This document shows positions 21,222 to 31,618 of a stretch of DNA of 64,000 nucleotides, in pieces. Made by a program: the position numbers and the translations under genes. Under the pieces are notes generated by a model that made no database searches, was not told the origin of the DNA, and worked only from the letters and a program-made list of their open reading frames with translations. Source of the DNA: Melampsora larici-populina 98AG31 (lineage: Eukaryota; Basidiomycota; Pucciniomycetes; Pucciniales; Melampsoraceae); contig NW_006768785.1 of assembly GCF_000204055.1 (NCBI RefSeq), positions 469,958-533,957 of the forward strand, read 5' to 3'. The stretch's first letter is position 1; every line of letters starts with the position of its first letter.

Positions 21222-23062
21222 TGGGTATGTCAATTGCAGTATAATCCACGTCTAAACATGGATTGGGGATTTTCTGATGGCGAGGGGATGGAGCGGATAT
21301 GGTCCAGGCTTGCACCCTTAGTAATTGGCCTGAGGTATTCAACAAAAACCCATCGTCTTTGTGCTTTGAATTTAAGGTCACAACATCATAACAAAGTTGT
21401 CTGCACAAGCTTAGGTGGGCTCAAAACTTCCTAACAGAGGAAGCTCAATACAAAAATTGATGTTGATATTGTGTTGAAACATTTGTAGTCAAATGGCTCT
21501 TGTCGCGTGAGAAGACTGCTCAAAGTGTCTTCATGGAGTCTCAGGCAAAGTTAGAAGTTCTTTACCGTCAGCCAAATTACAATGAGGTGCATCTTCTTGG
21601 ACAATGGAACAGGCAGCAAGAACAGCAGTTGCGTGAACTGGTGGTTGAGAACTCAGCCACTCTGAGAGTTAGACTCAGCAAGCTTGTTACACTTGCAGAA
21701 GACTTACATGAAGCTGAGTTGAGTACCAAACTTCTAGACCCTTACCTTGTGCAAAAGTCTGGCTGATGATTGTGCAAAACAGAGAAGAACTTAAACACTT
21801 ACGTGAAAAGAGGCAAAACGACCAAAATCCTGCCGAGCGGACTGAACTGGCCCAGCTTCCGGAAAGGGTAGCACTTCTGGAAGAGAAGATTGATGAGCCA
21901 GTGGCTGAACTTGGGGGCAATGAATATCACAATACACCAGGCGCTAGAAGTCAATTTGACTTATTTATTGGCCACCACACCACTTCACTTTTCTAGATTG
22001 CCTCATTCTCAGCTCCAAAGGGCTCTGGACTTATCAGAATCCGGGTGGCAAAATCTAAATTGCATGGAGCAAAAATGGATGTTTTTGCATTTCAGAAGAT
22101 CAGTGATAGAAGAGAAGGTATGTTAAATACAACTTGTCAAAGCAATTTACGCTGATTTGATTGAATTGATTGAAAGCAAAGAGGTACCCGAGTTTAGCAG
22201 AAAATGAAAAAGATCTTGAGTGAGAAACAGGCTTCTTTCAAGTCTAAATACACAATCTTTCATCGCGTGGTCTCAAAATTCAATACAGACTTTCCACAAC
22301 CTACACCAATGGCTTGCCCTTCTTTTGCAATTCTACGAGCCCTGGATGTGTACGATCAATTTTGGGACCTTGGTCAACTCACGCATCCAGGAGAGCCTTG
22401 GGCAGTGGATCATAATACACAAGGAGGGATACAATCTTACCTTTCTATGACACATGCCCGCAACAAGTTGGCTCAATTAGGTCGTGAGGCTAGACAGATG
22501 ATAAAGTGGGCACTTGATATGGATGATAAGCTGTTGGTTCTGCAAACAAGACTTGTGGTCAAAGGTGAGTCATTGTATCAATTGCTTGTCTTTTTGATTT
22601 ACCTAATTGAGCTGTGATGTTGGCTCAATAGATAATGATCCAGATAATGTACCAAATAAGTGGATGATCAACATAGTCGGATCACGAAGACCAAGATTGT
22701 CAGATAAGTTAATTGAGAGCTAAGAAGTATTAGTATCTTTGAAAGCTCAACTATCACTTGGTCAATCTTGCTTATGGATGGTATGGAATGCTGGCTTACC
22801 AGAGTTTTTAGATTCCACACTTGTTTACAGCCAGCTATCAGATGAAGAAGAGAGAGTGTTGCGGCTTTGATGGACAGAATTAGCGTCAAGAGCAAGAGCA
22901 GAGTGGCAGGAGGTGGCCGAAGCAAGTATTCTTCAGGCGGAGCCGCTGGATGAGGGTGAAGCTGAAGAACATTGTTTGGATGAAGAGGTTGGAGATGAAG
23001 ATGTTGAAGTCAAATTGGGAGAGGAAGGTGAGGGCGAGTTAGATATAGACTGGCTTTTTTGA

Positions 23063-23639
23063 TGAGTTTGAATTGGACTTAATTTTTATAAAAATGACTT
23101 GATAATTTTTAATTTGACTCGATTATCTAAAAAGAATTTGATGGAATTGGACTCGATTTTAAAACAATTTGATGATTTTATATTCAACTTGATCATTTTC
23201 TGAGGGAGCTTCTTTTGTCAGTTTGTCCTGATGAGCCGGCTGATTGGTCGGCAGAATTGATGTTGATTTGAATGAGTGGGCCGGAGGGAACGAGGGGAGG
23301 TGAATGGTTGCCTTTGAACAGTCCGGTCAAGGTCAGCAAAGTTCAACAGGCCCGGAAGTACATATGTATTTACAGTGCTCTGAGGTTCAGCATGCCCGCA
23401 CCAAAGCTCTTGAGTTGTGTGGACCGTGCTGAGGGGTAGTCAGAGCGCTCTGTGGGCTGTTCGGAGCGCTCTGAGTAGACTTTCAACAAAGATGTAATAT
23501 AACACTTGTCTCAAGGTGTTGAAACTGCACTATATGATAATTAGAATGCTTATAAGCTCATGGAAGCTTTCTTTCTTTTCAAATTTCTTGACTTGACTTA
23601 TTTTTTGTGCTCGAAAAAGGTGTTCCAGGACTCCTGAGG
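23063..23639. other. AT-rich spacer with a GCGCTC repeat
   Basis: First part repeats TTTGA(C/T)TTGAT-like text. At 23376-23480 the unit (A)G(A)GCGCTCTG recurs in a cluster of four related motifs. No gene. Confidence 0.4.
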
Positions 23640-24718
23640 TGTTCTGTGTGCAAGAACGGGCTTGACTGTCCGCGGTACAGCGCACATTATAAGGGGCTTA
23701 CATGTCATGCTAGACAGGCTACACAGGTGCCCATTGGCCCCCACAGTGGACTTGCAGCAGGATTCAGATGAAGAGAACACCCAGACTCAAAAACAAAAAC
23801 GAAATCAGGATGCTAAGGGGGAATACAACAGTCCATATGCGTTTTTTGGCACACCTGAACACGGAGTCAATCAACATGGAGACCAGACATAAGCATTTCT
23901 CCTTCCTCACCCGTCTTTATCTTTTCTTCCAATTTATTCATTGGACACTGATGTTTCATGCATTTATAGCCTTGTGATGGACCACCTATGTCCTATACCC
24001 GTGTCTGGTGTAGGAAGCCAGTTGGGATCAGCGGGAGTTCTCGAATCAACCTCAAAGTTCATCACGATGGAAGCAATGCAGCTGGTAAGTTAGGTGCAGG
24101 CTGTCCTTGACGTCAACAGGCCATTTGGCTGGCGCCAAACTCCCACCTACTGTCTCCGACCTCCAAGCTCAATGTCTCCAAAACAATCATCAAGGCTTGA
24201 TTGCTGGTTTTGTGACGGCTCCACCCACGTTTTCAGTCAAGACACTGAACCAGTTTCTTGCTGTTTGGCAAGTTGCTCAAGCCCTTCCTTTTGAGAGGAT
24301 CAATGATCCTCTTCTCAAGGCCATTCTGTATTGGCTTTGACCTGAGGCCCAAGTATATGGTTGAAAGTGGTCGGCGGATGAGGCCAAACGTTTTTACTGA
24401 TCACTTCACACTTTAGTCATCAATCAAGAACTAAAGGGTAGTTTGTTATTTTTATTTCAACTAATAGGTCACTCAAGCGGATTTGACACTTGCTTTCAAA
24501 AGGACTTGAATAGAAAATTCTGTTCAATACAGGATGTTTGGACCGTTAAAGGCAATCTCCATGCCTATATTGGTGCTTTGGTCTTGTTTATCATGAAAGA
24601 CTGGAAGTACATTGTCCGACACCTCAGGTTCAAGCTTGTGGCGTGGCATCACAAGGATGCCCTGCTTTCTGAGCCAATGGTAGCCATTTTAAAGAAGAAT
24701 AACCTTTATCAAAAGATG
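23640..24718 (+). pseudogene. hAT transposase relic, N-terminal part (split by the KDZ element)
   Basis: Plus-strand fragments read as a BED-zinc-finger-like segment near 24000-24090 (WCRKPVGISGSSRINLKVH). A helical region follows at 24107-24340 (FLAVWQVAQALPFERINDPLL, matching the 'Q..P F..I.D..L' segment of hAT transposases). The start of the catalytic core follows at about 24520-24718 (DVWTVKGNLHAYIGA, then YIVRHLRFKLVAWHH). Stops and frame changes are frequent. The text ends at AAAAGATG, the KDZ target site, and continues at 36145. The hAT family call rests on the D-x-W-T core and the BED-like start. Confidence 0.72.
24711..24718. repeat. 8-bp target-site duplication AAAAGATG, left copy
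   Basis: Identical to 36145-36152, directly flanking the KDZ element. 8-bp duplications are reported for the Zisupton branch of KDZ elements. Confidence 0.93.
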
Positions 24719-25072
24719 CACCTGTGGCTACTAGACTCCTGGGGTATTACCCAGAGAAATATATGTAATTCCCAGCGGGTAATACCCCCATTCAATATGT
24801 ACGAGTCGACGCCGCGGTAGCCGTGTCCTAAGACTTGCTGCCCTAAGGCCAGATTCCAAGGTCCTGCTGAAGGACGTGTCTTCACGTCTATGACACGTCT
24901 TTTGTGCTGAGACTCGCGCTGAAGACAAGTCCCTTCCTCTACTTCACAACTCCAAAATTCACAACGCCATACCCTCCTGTAATACACACTCACCACACTC
25001 CCCTCTCACTCCCTCAACGACTTCGACTCTCGACTCTAAAGTCACGATCATCATTCATCTCAAACAATTCAA
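24719..25072. repeat. KDZ left terminal inverted repeat with internal hairpin
   Basis: Matches the reverse complement of 35791-36144 with scattered mismatches. Near the end it contains a perfect 12-bp stem, GGGGTATTACCC (24741-24752) with GGGTAATACCCC (24777-24788). A second inverted motif is built on GACGTGTCTT (about 24865-24905). These are candidates for transposase binding. Confidence 0.95.
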
Positions 25073-26384
25073 TCATCAACATCAACATCAACTCATTCAA
25101 GACTATCAAACCTCAATACAAATCATTCCACTGTTGATCATGTTGTTTCAAACTCATCTCAAGCTCTCTCAAGCCCGCTCATCAAGATATTCAACATTGA
25201 CAGCAAAACCAACATCCTAAGACAAACGCAATCCTAAGTCGTCAAATTCAAAACTCAATCAAGCAAACTTTTGATCATGATTGACCAACAACTTACTGAC
25301 TTCTTTTCTCTGTTCATTTTAGTCAGTTGCAAGTAGATCACTTTGTCCGAAAGAAATCATTCAGGCCATCTTATCAAATCTCGATTTTCAAAAGTGTTAC
25401 CGCCGACCATACTCAACCTCACCGTGCATCGGATCTTGTCACTAACTTGACTACACAATGAATCCACCATCTCAAAACATCATTCCCAATTGATACATAC
25501 GTACAACAGACTTTCATCTATATCTGAAGACTTTTGACTGCATCAAAACAAAGGATCGAGACCAACCCAAGTTATTTGTAAATACAAACCTATGTGTACC
25601 TTTATGCACTTAAAAGTATATTTTACAGCATTAACCCCCATCAAAAGTTATCTTTGTGGGGTTATCACTTGATGTGTTTCAGAAACATCATCAGACTTTT
25701 GTCCATAAGAAGAGTTACACATCCAAGGATGTGGTTTTTGTATGTTACAGTATCCAAACGACGATTCAAGTTATGAACAAAGTTTGTTCAAGAGGGACGA
25801 CGGATCTGGAAAAAGCCTTCACGTGCGATCCATCAACATCAGCTGAGGAACCTAAGTTGTTTGAACTTGACGTAAAATTCCTATTGAAATGAACCGAGAG
25901 CAGTAGGTGTAATTTATGATGTTCTGCGAATTGAAGAGTAGTAGAGAAAGTACTTTGTAGTTTAGATTACTTTGTGTAGTTGATGTGATAAAAGATGTGA
26001 TAAAATTAAAATTGATTTCAGCCAATTGTAATTGAGACGATGAAATCGATTTCAATCATCAAACGGATATTTTTTCAACGGCACCATTAGAAGTTAATGT
26101 GAAATAATCTGGAAAGATTGTATCGCGAGTCTGATGTATAGCTATAAGAAACTGGACTTGATTGACCTTTAGCAAGTTGAACAAAACAAGAAAACACTAG
26201 ATATTGATATATTCGATTGAGATAGCAGTAACAAGAATGTATGTGAAAGGATCAACCAAGGAAAGAATTTGAAAGTTCACTACATATGTCATCGCCCACA
26301 AATAAAACATGGAAATATGTAAAATTGATTTGATACTATTATACGAGTCACAAATGGCTCCATCATCAATTCTCATCATCATAC
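25073..26384. other. Subterminal AT-rich region of the KDZ element
   Basis: No recognisable gene between the left TIR and the passenger gene's 3' end. Homology to the right subterminal region continues weakly for a few tens of bases after the TIR. Confidence 0.4.
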
Positions 26385-28706
26385 TCAGTCAGCACTGCCC
26401 AACCCGAACCACTCCTCTTCCTCTTCCAAATCTTTGTCAGTATCAAGGCCTGTGTTATTAGCTTCATTTGTACTTGTTTCATTTTGCTTATCTTGCTCTT
26501 GAATCTGTTCATCTTGCTCTCGAATCTCTTCATTTTGCACATTTTGGTTGTTGGAATCGCCGTTGACCATCTTCATTGTGAACAGTCCAGCGTTGAGATC
26601 GTTGAGCCAGAGTGATCGCTTGCTATTCATCGCATTGAAACCTAGCTTTAAGATCTCGCGAGGCAGGGTTGAACCAGGAAGCTGGATAAGCTCGACTGGG
26701 TAGCCCTTCTGTGGCAAAAGAGTAAAAGGGTCTGGACCTCGGGGAAATCCTAATGTTTTGCATTTGATCGTGTTCTCTGGTGTATTTGGATTTGTCAGTA
26801 CTAACCAAATCAAAAAGACGGAAAAGTACTGATAAAACCTACCCAACAAAGTGCGCAATTGTTTTGCTAAGTCTCCCTTCACTTTATCGCCGTTTGAAAC
26901 CTTGATACTGTTGTTGGTTGTTTGCCTGCCGATCTCAGTTGCAATCGCAGCGTTCACCGACAGACCTTGTACGTGTGAAGCAAAAACGGTAGGAAAATTG
27001 CACTTCTCTTCAACAAATGCTGACATTTGATCATGAGAGGTAAACTCTTGACACCATCCCGGTGCTTGCGAACTACCCTGTGTAAGAGCGTGATTACTCG
27101 CTGCAAGGAAATAATAAGCAAAGTCCATGTGATTGGACTCGGTTTCAATCTAAAACATGGAAAAAGAGAGAGGGAAAGGTAAATAAAGATACGAGAGATG
27201 AATGATCAAAATTCTACTCTGGTACCCATTGATTTGAAAGTACCCACCTGGTTGTGAAGTTTTTTTAACACACTTCAATGATCGCTGGTTATAATCGGGC
27301 AGTGATGTCCCACCTTGAGGTATTCCAGCAGCTACCTTTGCATAGACGCTGGATACCTTTGAGGTTGATACCATTTCATCATACAATTGCTGCAATTGAG
27401 ATCGTTCTTCGGGAGTCAAGGTGATATCTGCATCATCATCGTCATCGCTGTCGTTGTTTGATGGGGGACGAGGAAGACCAGATAGGCTGTAGAATATTGG
27501 TGGGTGGAATACTCGTTTTTGCTCTCGGGTGAGACTCTTCCAAATAGCTGATGTTTGGCGATTTCGTTCACCTAGGACTCCTTTCTCTCCTCTACGGGGC
27601 ACTAGGTGGTCGGAATATGAGATTGACACCTACATTAGTGTCTAGAAAGTACACCAGAGGATATAGGATGTGAAACTCACTGTTGAGCCCACTAGATCCA
27701 CCAGTCGCCTTGGAAAATCGCTGCCAAAGCCGCAAACAATCCAGATTCCTAGTACCTCCAAGCTCGCCACTACAGGATAGATCAAGATGACCACGAGTCA
27801 GTTTCAGAAACCAAATCGATGCAAGACAATCACTTACAGTGCTTTATCTAAAGTAAATGATGTTACCCCCGCCATCAATGCAAGAACAGCCTTCTGCTTT
27901 TTATAAAGCTTCTTGATTGCCCTAGCCTCGGTCAATATGTTCTCAGGTACAGCAGTGCCTTTCACCTGACCCTCTAGAGCTTCTTCGATACGCCAACCAG
28001 GCCATTCTTTGAGCTGAGTCTTGTAATTATCTAAAGTGGGAAGAATATGAGAACGATGTTTGTCGGGATTAGATCTTTGATGGGATAGACTAAGAGAGTT
28101 ATCGCATGTGATATTGGGTTGAGTTGAACTATCTCCAGTACTGCACTCAAGCCGGGCTATAAAATCAGCATCGTCATTATCATTTAGGTGGTCTTCAGTA
28201 TTGTCAGCCAGCAGAATGGATTGTGAGTTTCCATCAATGCGAGCCCGTTTGTGGCGGCGTTGCCGAGCTGACTTTCGAGACTTGGATGGCTGGTGAGGGG
28301 CGTTGTTCTCCGTAGATGAGTGTGAGTCAGAATTTGAGTCTGAGGAATCGTCGTCTGGTTGATACACATCTTCCACAGGATGTGAATCAGAGTCCGTGTC
28401 AGAGTGGGGTGCATGTCGAGTTTGAGTCAAGGTGGTTGCTTGTGTCTGGGTGGCGTCAGGAGTTGGTGGAGCTCCACCTTGCGAAGTGATTGAGGTAGTG
28501 GTTCCTTCAGGTCGAGTGCCACAAGATCTAGTGCCACACTTCTTTCCAACGTTTGAGACAGGATCCGGCATGATTTGGTCAGTCGTAGGTGAAAGGTCCG
28601 GTTGTGATCGTTTTTTTTTAGCTTTTGAATTTGATTTGCTCTCGGAGATAGGGTGTAGCGGTTGAGAAGGTTGAGAAGTTTGGGCACCTGAGCGTGTCCG
28701 CGGCAT
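26385..28706 (-). CDS. KDZ passenger gene, product of unknown function
   Basis: Multi-exon gene convergent to neither side and divergent from the transposase. The ATG at 28706 begins exon 1 (28706-27838), encoding about 289 aa of S/T/D-rich, low-complexity sequence with Lys/Arg clusters (SRKSARQRRHKRARI, a possible nuclear signal). The donor GTAAGT and acceptor TGTAG lead to exon 2 (27769-27681). Exon 3 (about 27601-27240) contains RNRQTSAIWKSLTREQKRVF, vaguely HMG/SANT-like in composition, followed by an Asp run. The last exon (about 27150 to 26385) encodes a globular region with APGWCQEFTSHDQMSAFVEE and an acidic C-terminus ending EEEEEWFGLGSAD. The junction between exons 3 and 4 does not resolve in frame by eye, and an A7 run near 27270 may hide an indel. 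I do not recognise the family. It is not a TET/JBP dioxygenase, the passenger known from other fungal KDZ elements. A DNA-binding or nuclear accessory role is inference. Confidence 0.7.
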
Positions 28707-31618
28707 GATGTTGAACCAGTGAAATAGAAGAAAAGGATAATGGAACTGATGTGATTGTTTTGTTCAAAATCGATTCTCAATCGTATGATTGATTTAAGTA
28801 TACATTATCATTTCAAATTTGCATTATTCTTAGTCCCGCTTGGGATTTTTAACAATCCATCAATGGCAGAAACCCTAGTTAAGTGCGATCACTTAATCAT
28901 GTGACTTCTGCGTGTCAACATAATGATATAGTACACGCAAACACATGCATATAGTAGTCCAACCACATTTTCATCATGATATTGTGGTTGGATGCTGGAG
29001 ATTCAAAATAAGCATTAATAGTACATTGGGTTTGAATATTTCTGGCGTGTCTGGCGGGATGTGGGGGCCATCTGAGTACATCCTTCATGTGTATGAGGGT
29101 ATTTTAGACCTGAGCATAATTACAAACCAAATCAAGTTTTGGTGCTTGAACTTATGAGACCTCAAGACAGAGGTGAACAAAAGGCTTAATGACTCAATCT
29201 CAAGACTCACGTTCAGATTGATTTTCCTCATATTTGAACACCCTTCCAATTTGTGACCAAAGGAGCCAAAAGAACTAATTTTGGTGTTGAAATAGCAATC
29301 ATAATGTGAGGATGTGCACTATTGGTAATGAGGTCATTGTGAAACTTGTGAGCCTTGTATCATAGAACAATTTTGGCTAATCAAATTCTATGCAAGAGCA
29401 CATCTTATTTTTGTTTGAGACATGTGAGTGTTCAGTAATTTGACAGTAATGTGCCTGTACCTGAGAGAAACATTGCTCAAATTACAACTTTTATAACAAC
29501 TTTTATGGCTGTGGGAAGGATGGTACCCTAAACCGCTTGTAGCCATGTTCTGTGAGTGATTCAATACATTGCACTATCTGTGTGCCCCAGTGGTTTTACA
29601 TGAAAATGTTATGGAATTCATTCCATAACGGAATGTACTGGTGAGTTACATTGGTAAAGTGAGGATTTATTTCAAAGTTTGGAATGAAACCCCAAACTTG
29701 AATGTTGATCATAATCTTGGGAGTTTGACCTTCCTTATTTATCCCACTGCATAGTAAGGTCAACCTCCTACAGACCACTTGTGGCCTGATTAGTGGATAC
29801 ATAGTACTATTTGATGGTTTTGTTGAAACACATCACACAAATAAAAATTCTTTAGTTTGGGAGTAAACCCAAAATTTGAACTGGGAAAACATTCATTGAC
29901 CATTTGGAATTGTTATTCACCACAGTTATCAGTCAACTCACCTCCCTGAGGACCACTTATGCCCTGATTAGTGGGGGCGCGGGACTCAAATTCACCATGT
30001 TGCAAAAACACATCCCACAAGGAAAACTTCTTAGGTTTTGAAGCAAACCTAAAAGTTGAAGTTCTATCTTATTTTTGTATATGTTGCCTGTCATATTCAC
30101 CCCACTACGTAGTCACCAGACCCACACATGGACCACTTATGGGCCTATTAGTGAAAAATTGGACTGTTTTGGGGAAGACACTCTATAAGTAATTTTTTGT
30201 TTGTTTGTTGAGATAAACCAAAAAAAAAATGCCTTTTTAATTACACTTAAACCTATGAAATAAACTCAAAATTTCAACTTTTTTTTTTTGGTCACCTCAC
30301 CCATATTTTCACCTATCTACACCATATAGCCAGTATGTCAAAAATAACCACGCAACTGTCTTCATTCTTCAGGAGTTCAAAAAACTACTATATCAAAAAT
30401 TTATCACACTCTGTCTATGTCCAGGGCATTTGGGGGTATTTGATGGTCTTTTTGTAGCACAATTGAGTGTGACATGATTAAAACAGATAGGAAATCACCT
30501 TACAAGTCTGCATTTCCAGAGCCAAATGTACTCAAAGAGTCTGAAGGTGGCCACTCATGAAAAAACTCCTTTAATGAAATTACTGGCTCTCTGCATCAAT
30601 GAGAACTTTCATTAATGACATTTCTGATTGGCTGCCCATCTTCACCACCCCAATACACCATATGTTTAAAACCCTTTTTTGCCACTCAAGCACTCAATTG
30701 CCTCGACCACTATGAAGATGACGGTGTAGGCAGAAATATTGTGAATATTTAATCATCTATGCCCAATGAACACCTTTCATAATGAACTTAGTTCTAATAT
30801 CCCCCGTGTTGAACTCACATTCTAATTGTTATATGAACTCGAATAAATGCACCTGTCTCCTTTTGTTAAGCATAGTATATTGCCTTTTATGATCAATTAT
30901 AAAAGTAACTGATCTAGTGTGGTGATATGTGCTATTACAATACTCTCTGCTGATATGTACCACAGACTGAAGAATCACAATATCTAAGTCCTTTAAAAAT
31001 GTAGTAAAATTCTTTCAAGGATTGATCCTATGTTTTGTATCTTTTGGAAAAGAGTGCTGAATGTTCTTTGATTGCCATAACCCAACCAAAGTTCTATCGG
31101 ATATTCAATTTGATGCAATATAGACTCAAGGATGATCACATCCTTGAGTCTGAACCCTTACCTCTTGCATACCTCAAAACGGTAAACTCATCCAAAAGGC
31201 ACTGGTGGCAAAGAGCTAGTCATTGGTGGTTGAAAAGGGGCCAACCCCCTGATAGGTGACTATATGACGTATGTCAAGCCTAATGAAGCTTGATCTGGCA
31301 GCAATCTCTCAATGTGTATAAGTTTGAATAAGCATTGTACAACTGTCATTCCCAAAGGGATAACAAGGTGTAAAATGACTGTACCTTATTCGAAAGCATC
31401 CGACTGTGCCTCATTTGACTGTACGTTTTTGCAAGTGTCAGCGTTGGTGCCTGGCTAGTTTCTAAATGGCACGTATATACTATAAACAAGGCGGTCAATT
31501 GTTGCACTTTATTAAGGTTGAGGGAGATGAACTGGAACGTACCATCAAATCATTCCAATTTGACCAATCGAAAGGAGCAATCCATTATCTCCTCAATCCT
31601 TGATAAACATCAAACACG
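28707..31618. other. Long AT-rich intergenic region of the KDZ element
   Basis: Separates the divergent passenger and transposase genes and presumably holds both promoters. Contains the tandem repeats at about 29580-30330. No gene is supported. Confidence 0.5.
29580..30330. repeat. Degenerate ~180-bp tandem repeats
   Basis: The block GACCACTT(G/A)TG.CC.GATTAGTG recurs near 29775, 29953 and 30133. Each is followed by a segment around CACATC(A/C)CACAA and then AAACC(C/T)AAAA(T/G)TTGAA. Partial units extend on either side. At least three units, clearly diverged. Confidence 0.75.

Larger units (their letters stand above)
19240..23062 (+). pseudogene. KDZ transposase relic, copy 1
   Basis: Plus-strand fragments are collinear with the transposase at 31619-35299. 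They include a CxC-type cysteine cluster (PCICTARQ, about 19380), GYMGGSP, a first catalytic block with CLDGNFQHRCHKAAS (about 20030), GMACRHDHVLQFINIIQSGER (about 20340), an IGCNLEKGIIK block (about 20560), HQW...CQLQYNPRLN and SDGEGMERIW (about 21260-21310). The middle helical region and a Glu/Asp-rich tail ending LDIDWLF follow (stop at 23060-23062). The KDZ DDE core is built from the Asp in D-G-N-F-Q, the Asp of Y-D-I-G-C and the Glu of D-G-E-x2-E-R. In this copy the second Asp is missing (Val-Ile-Gly). Several stops and shifts are present, and two insertions interrupt it: a 307-bp repeat at an intron position and a 183-bp MITE. No TIRs were recognised. Non-functional. Confidence 0.85.
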
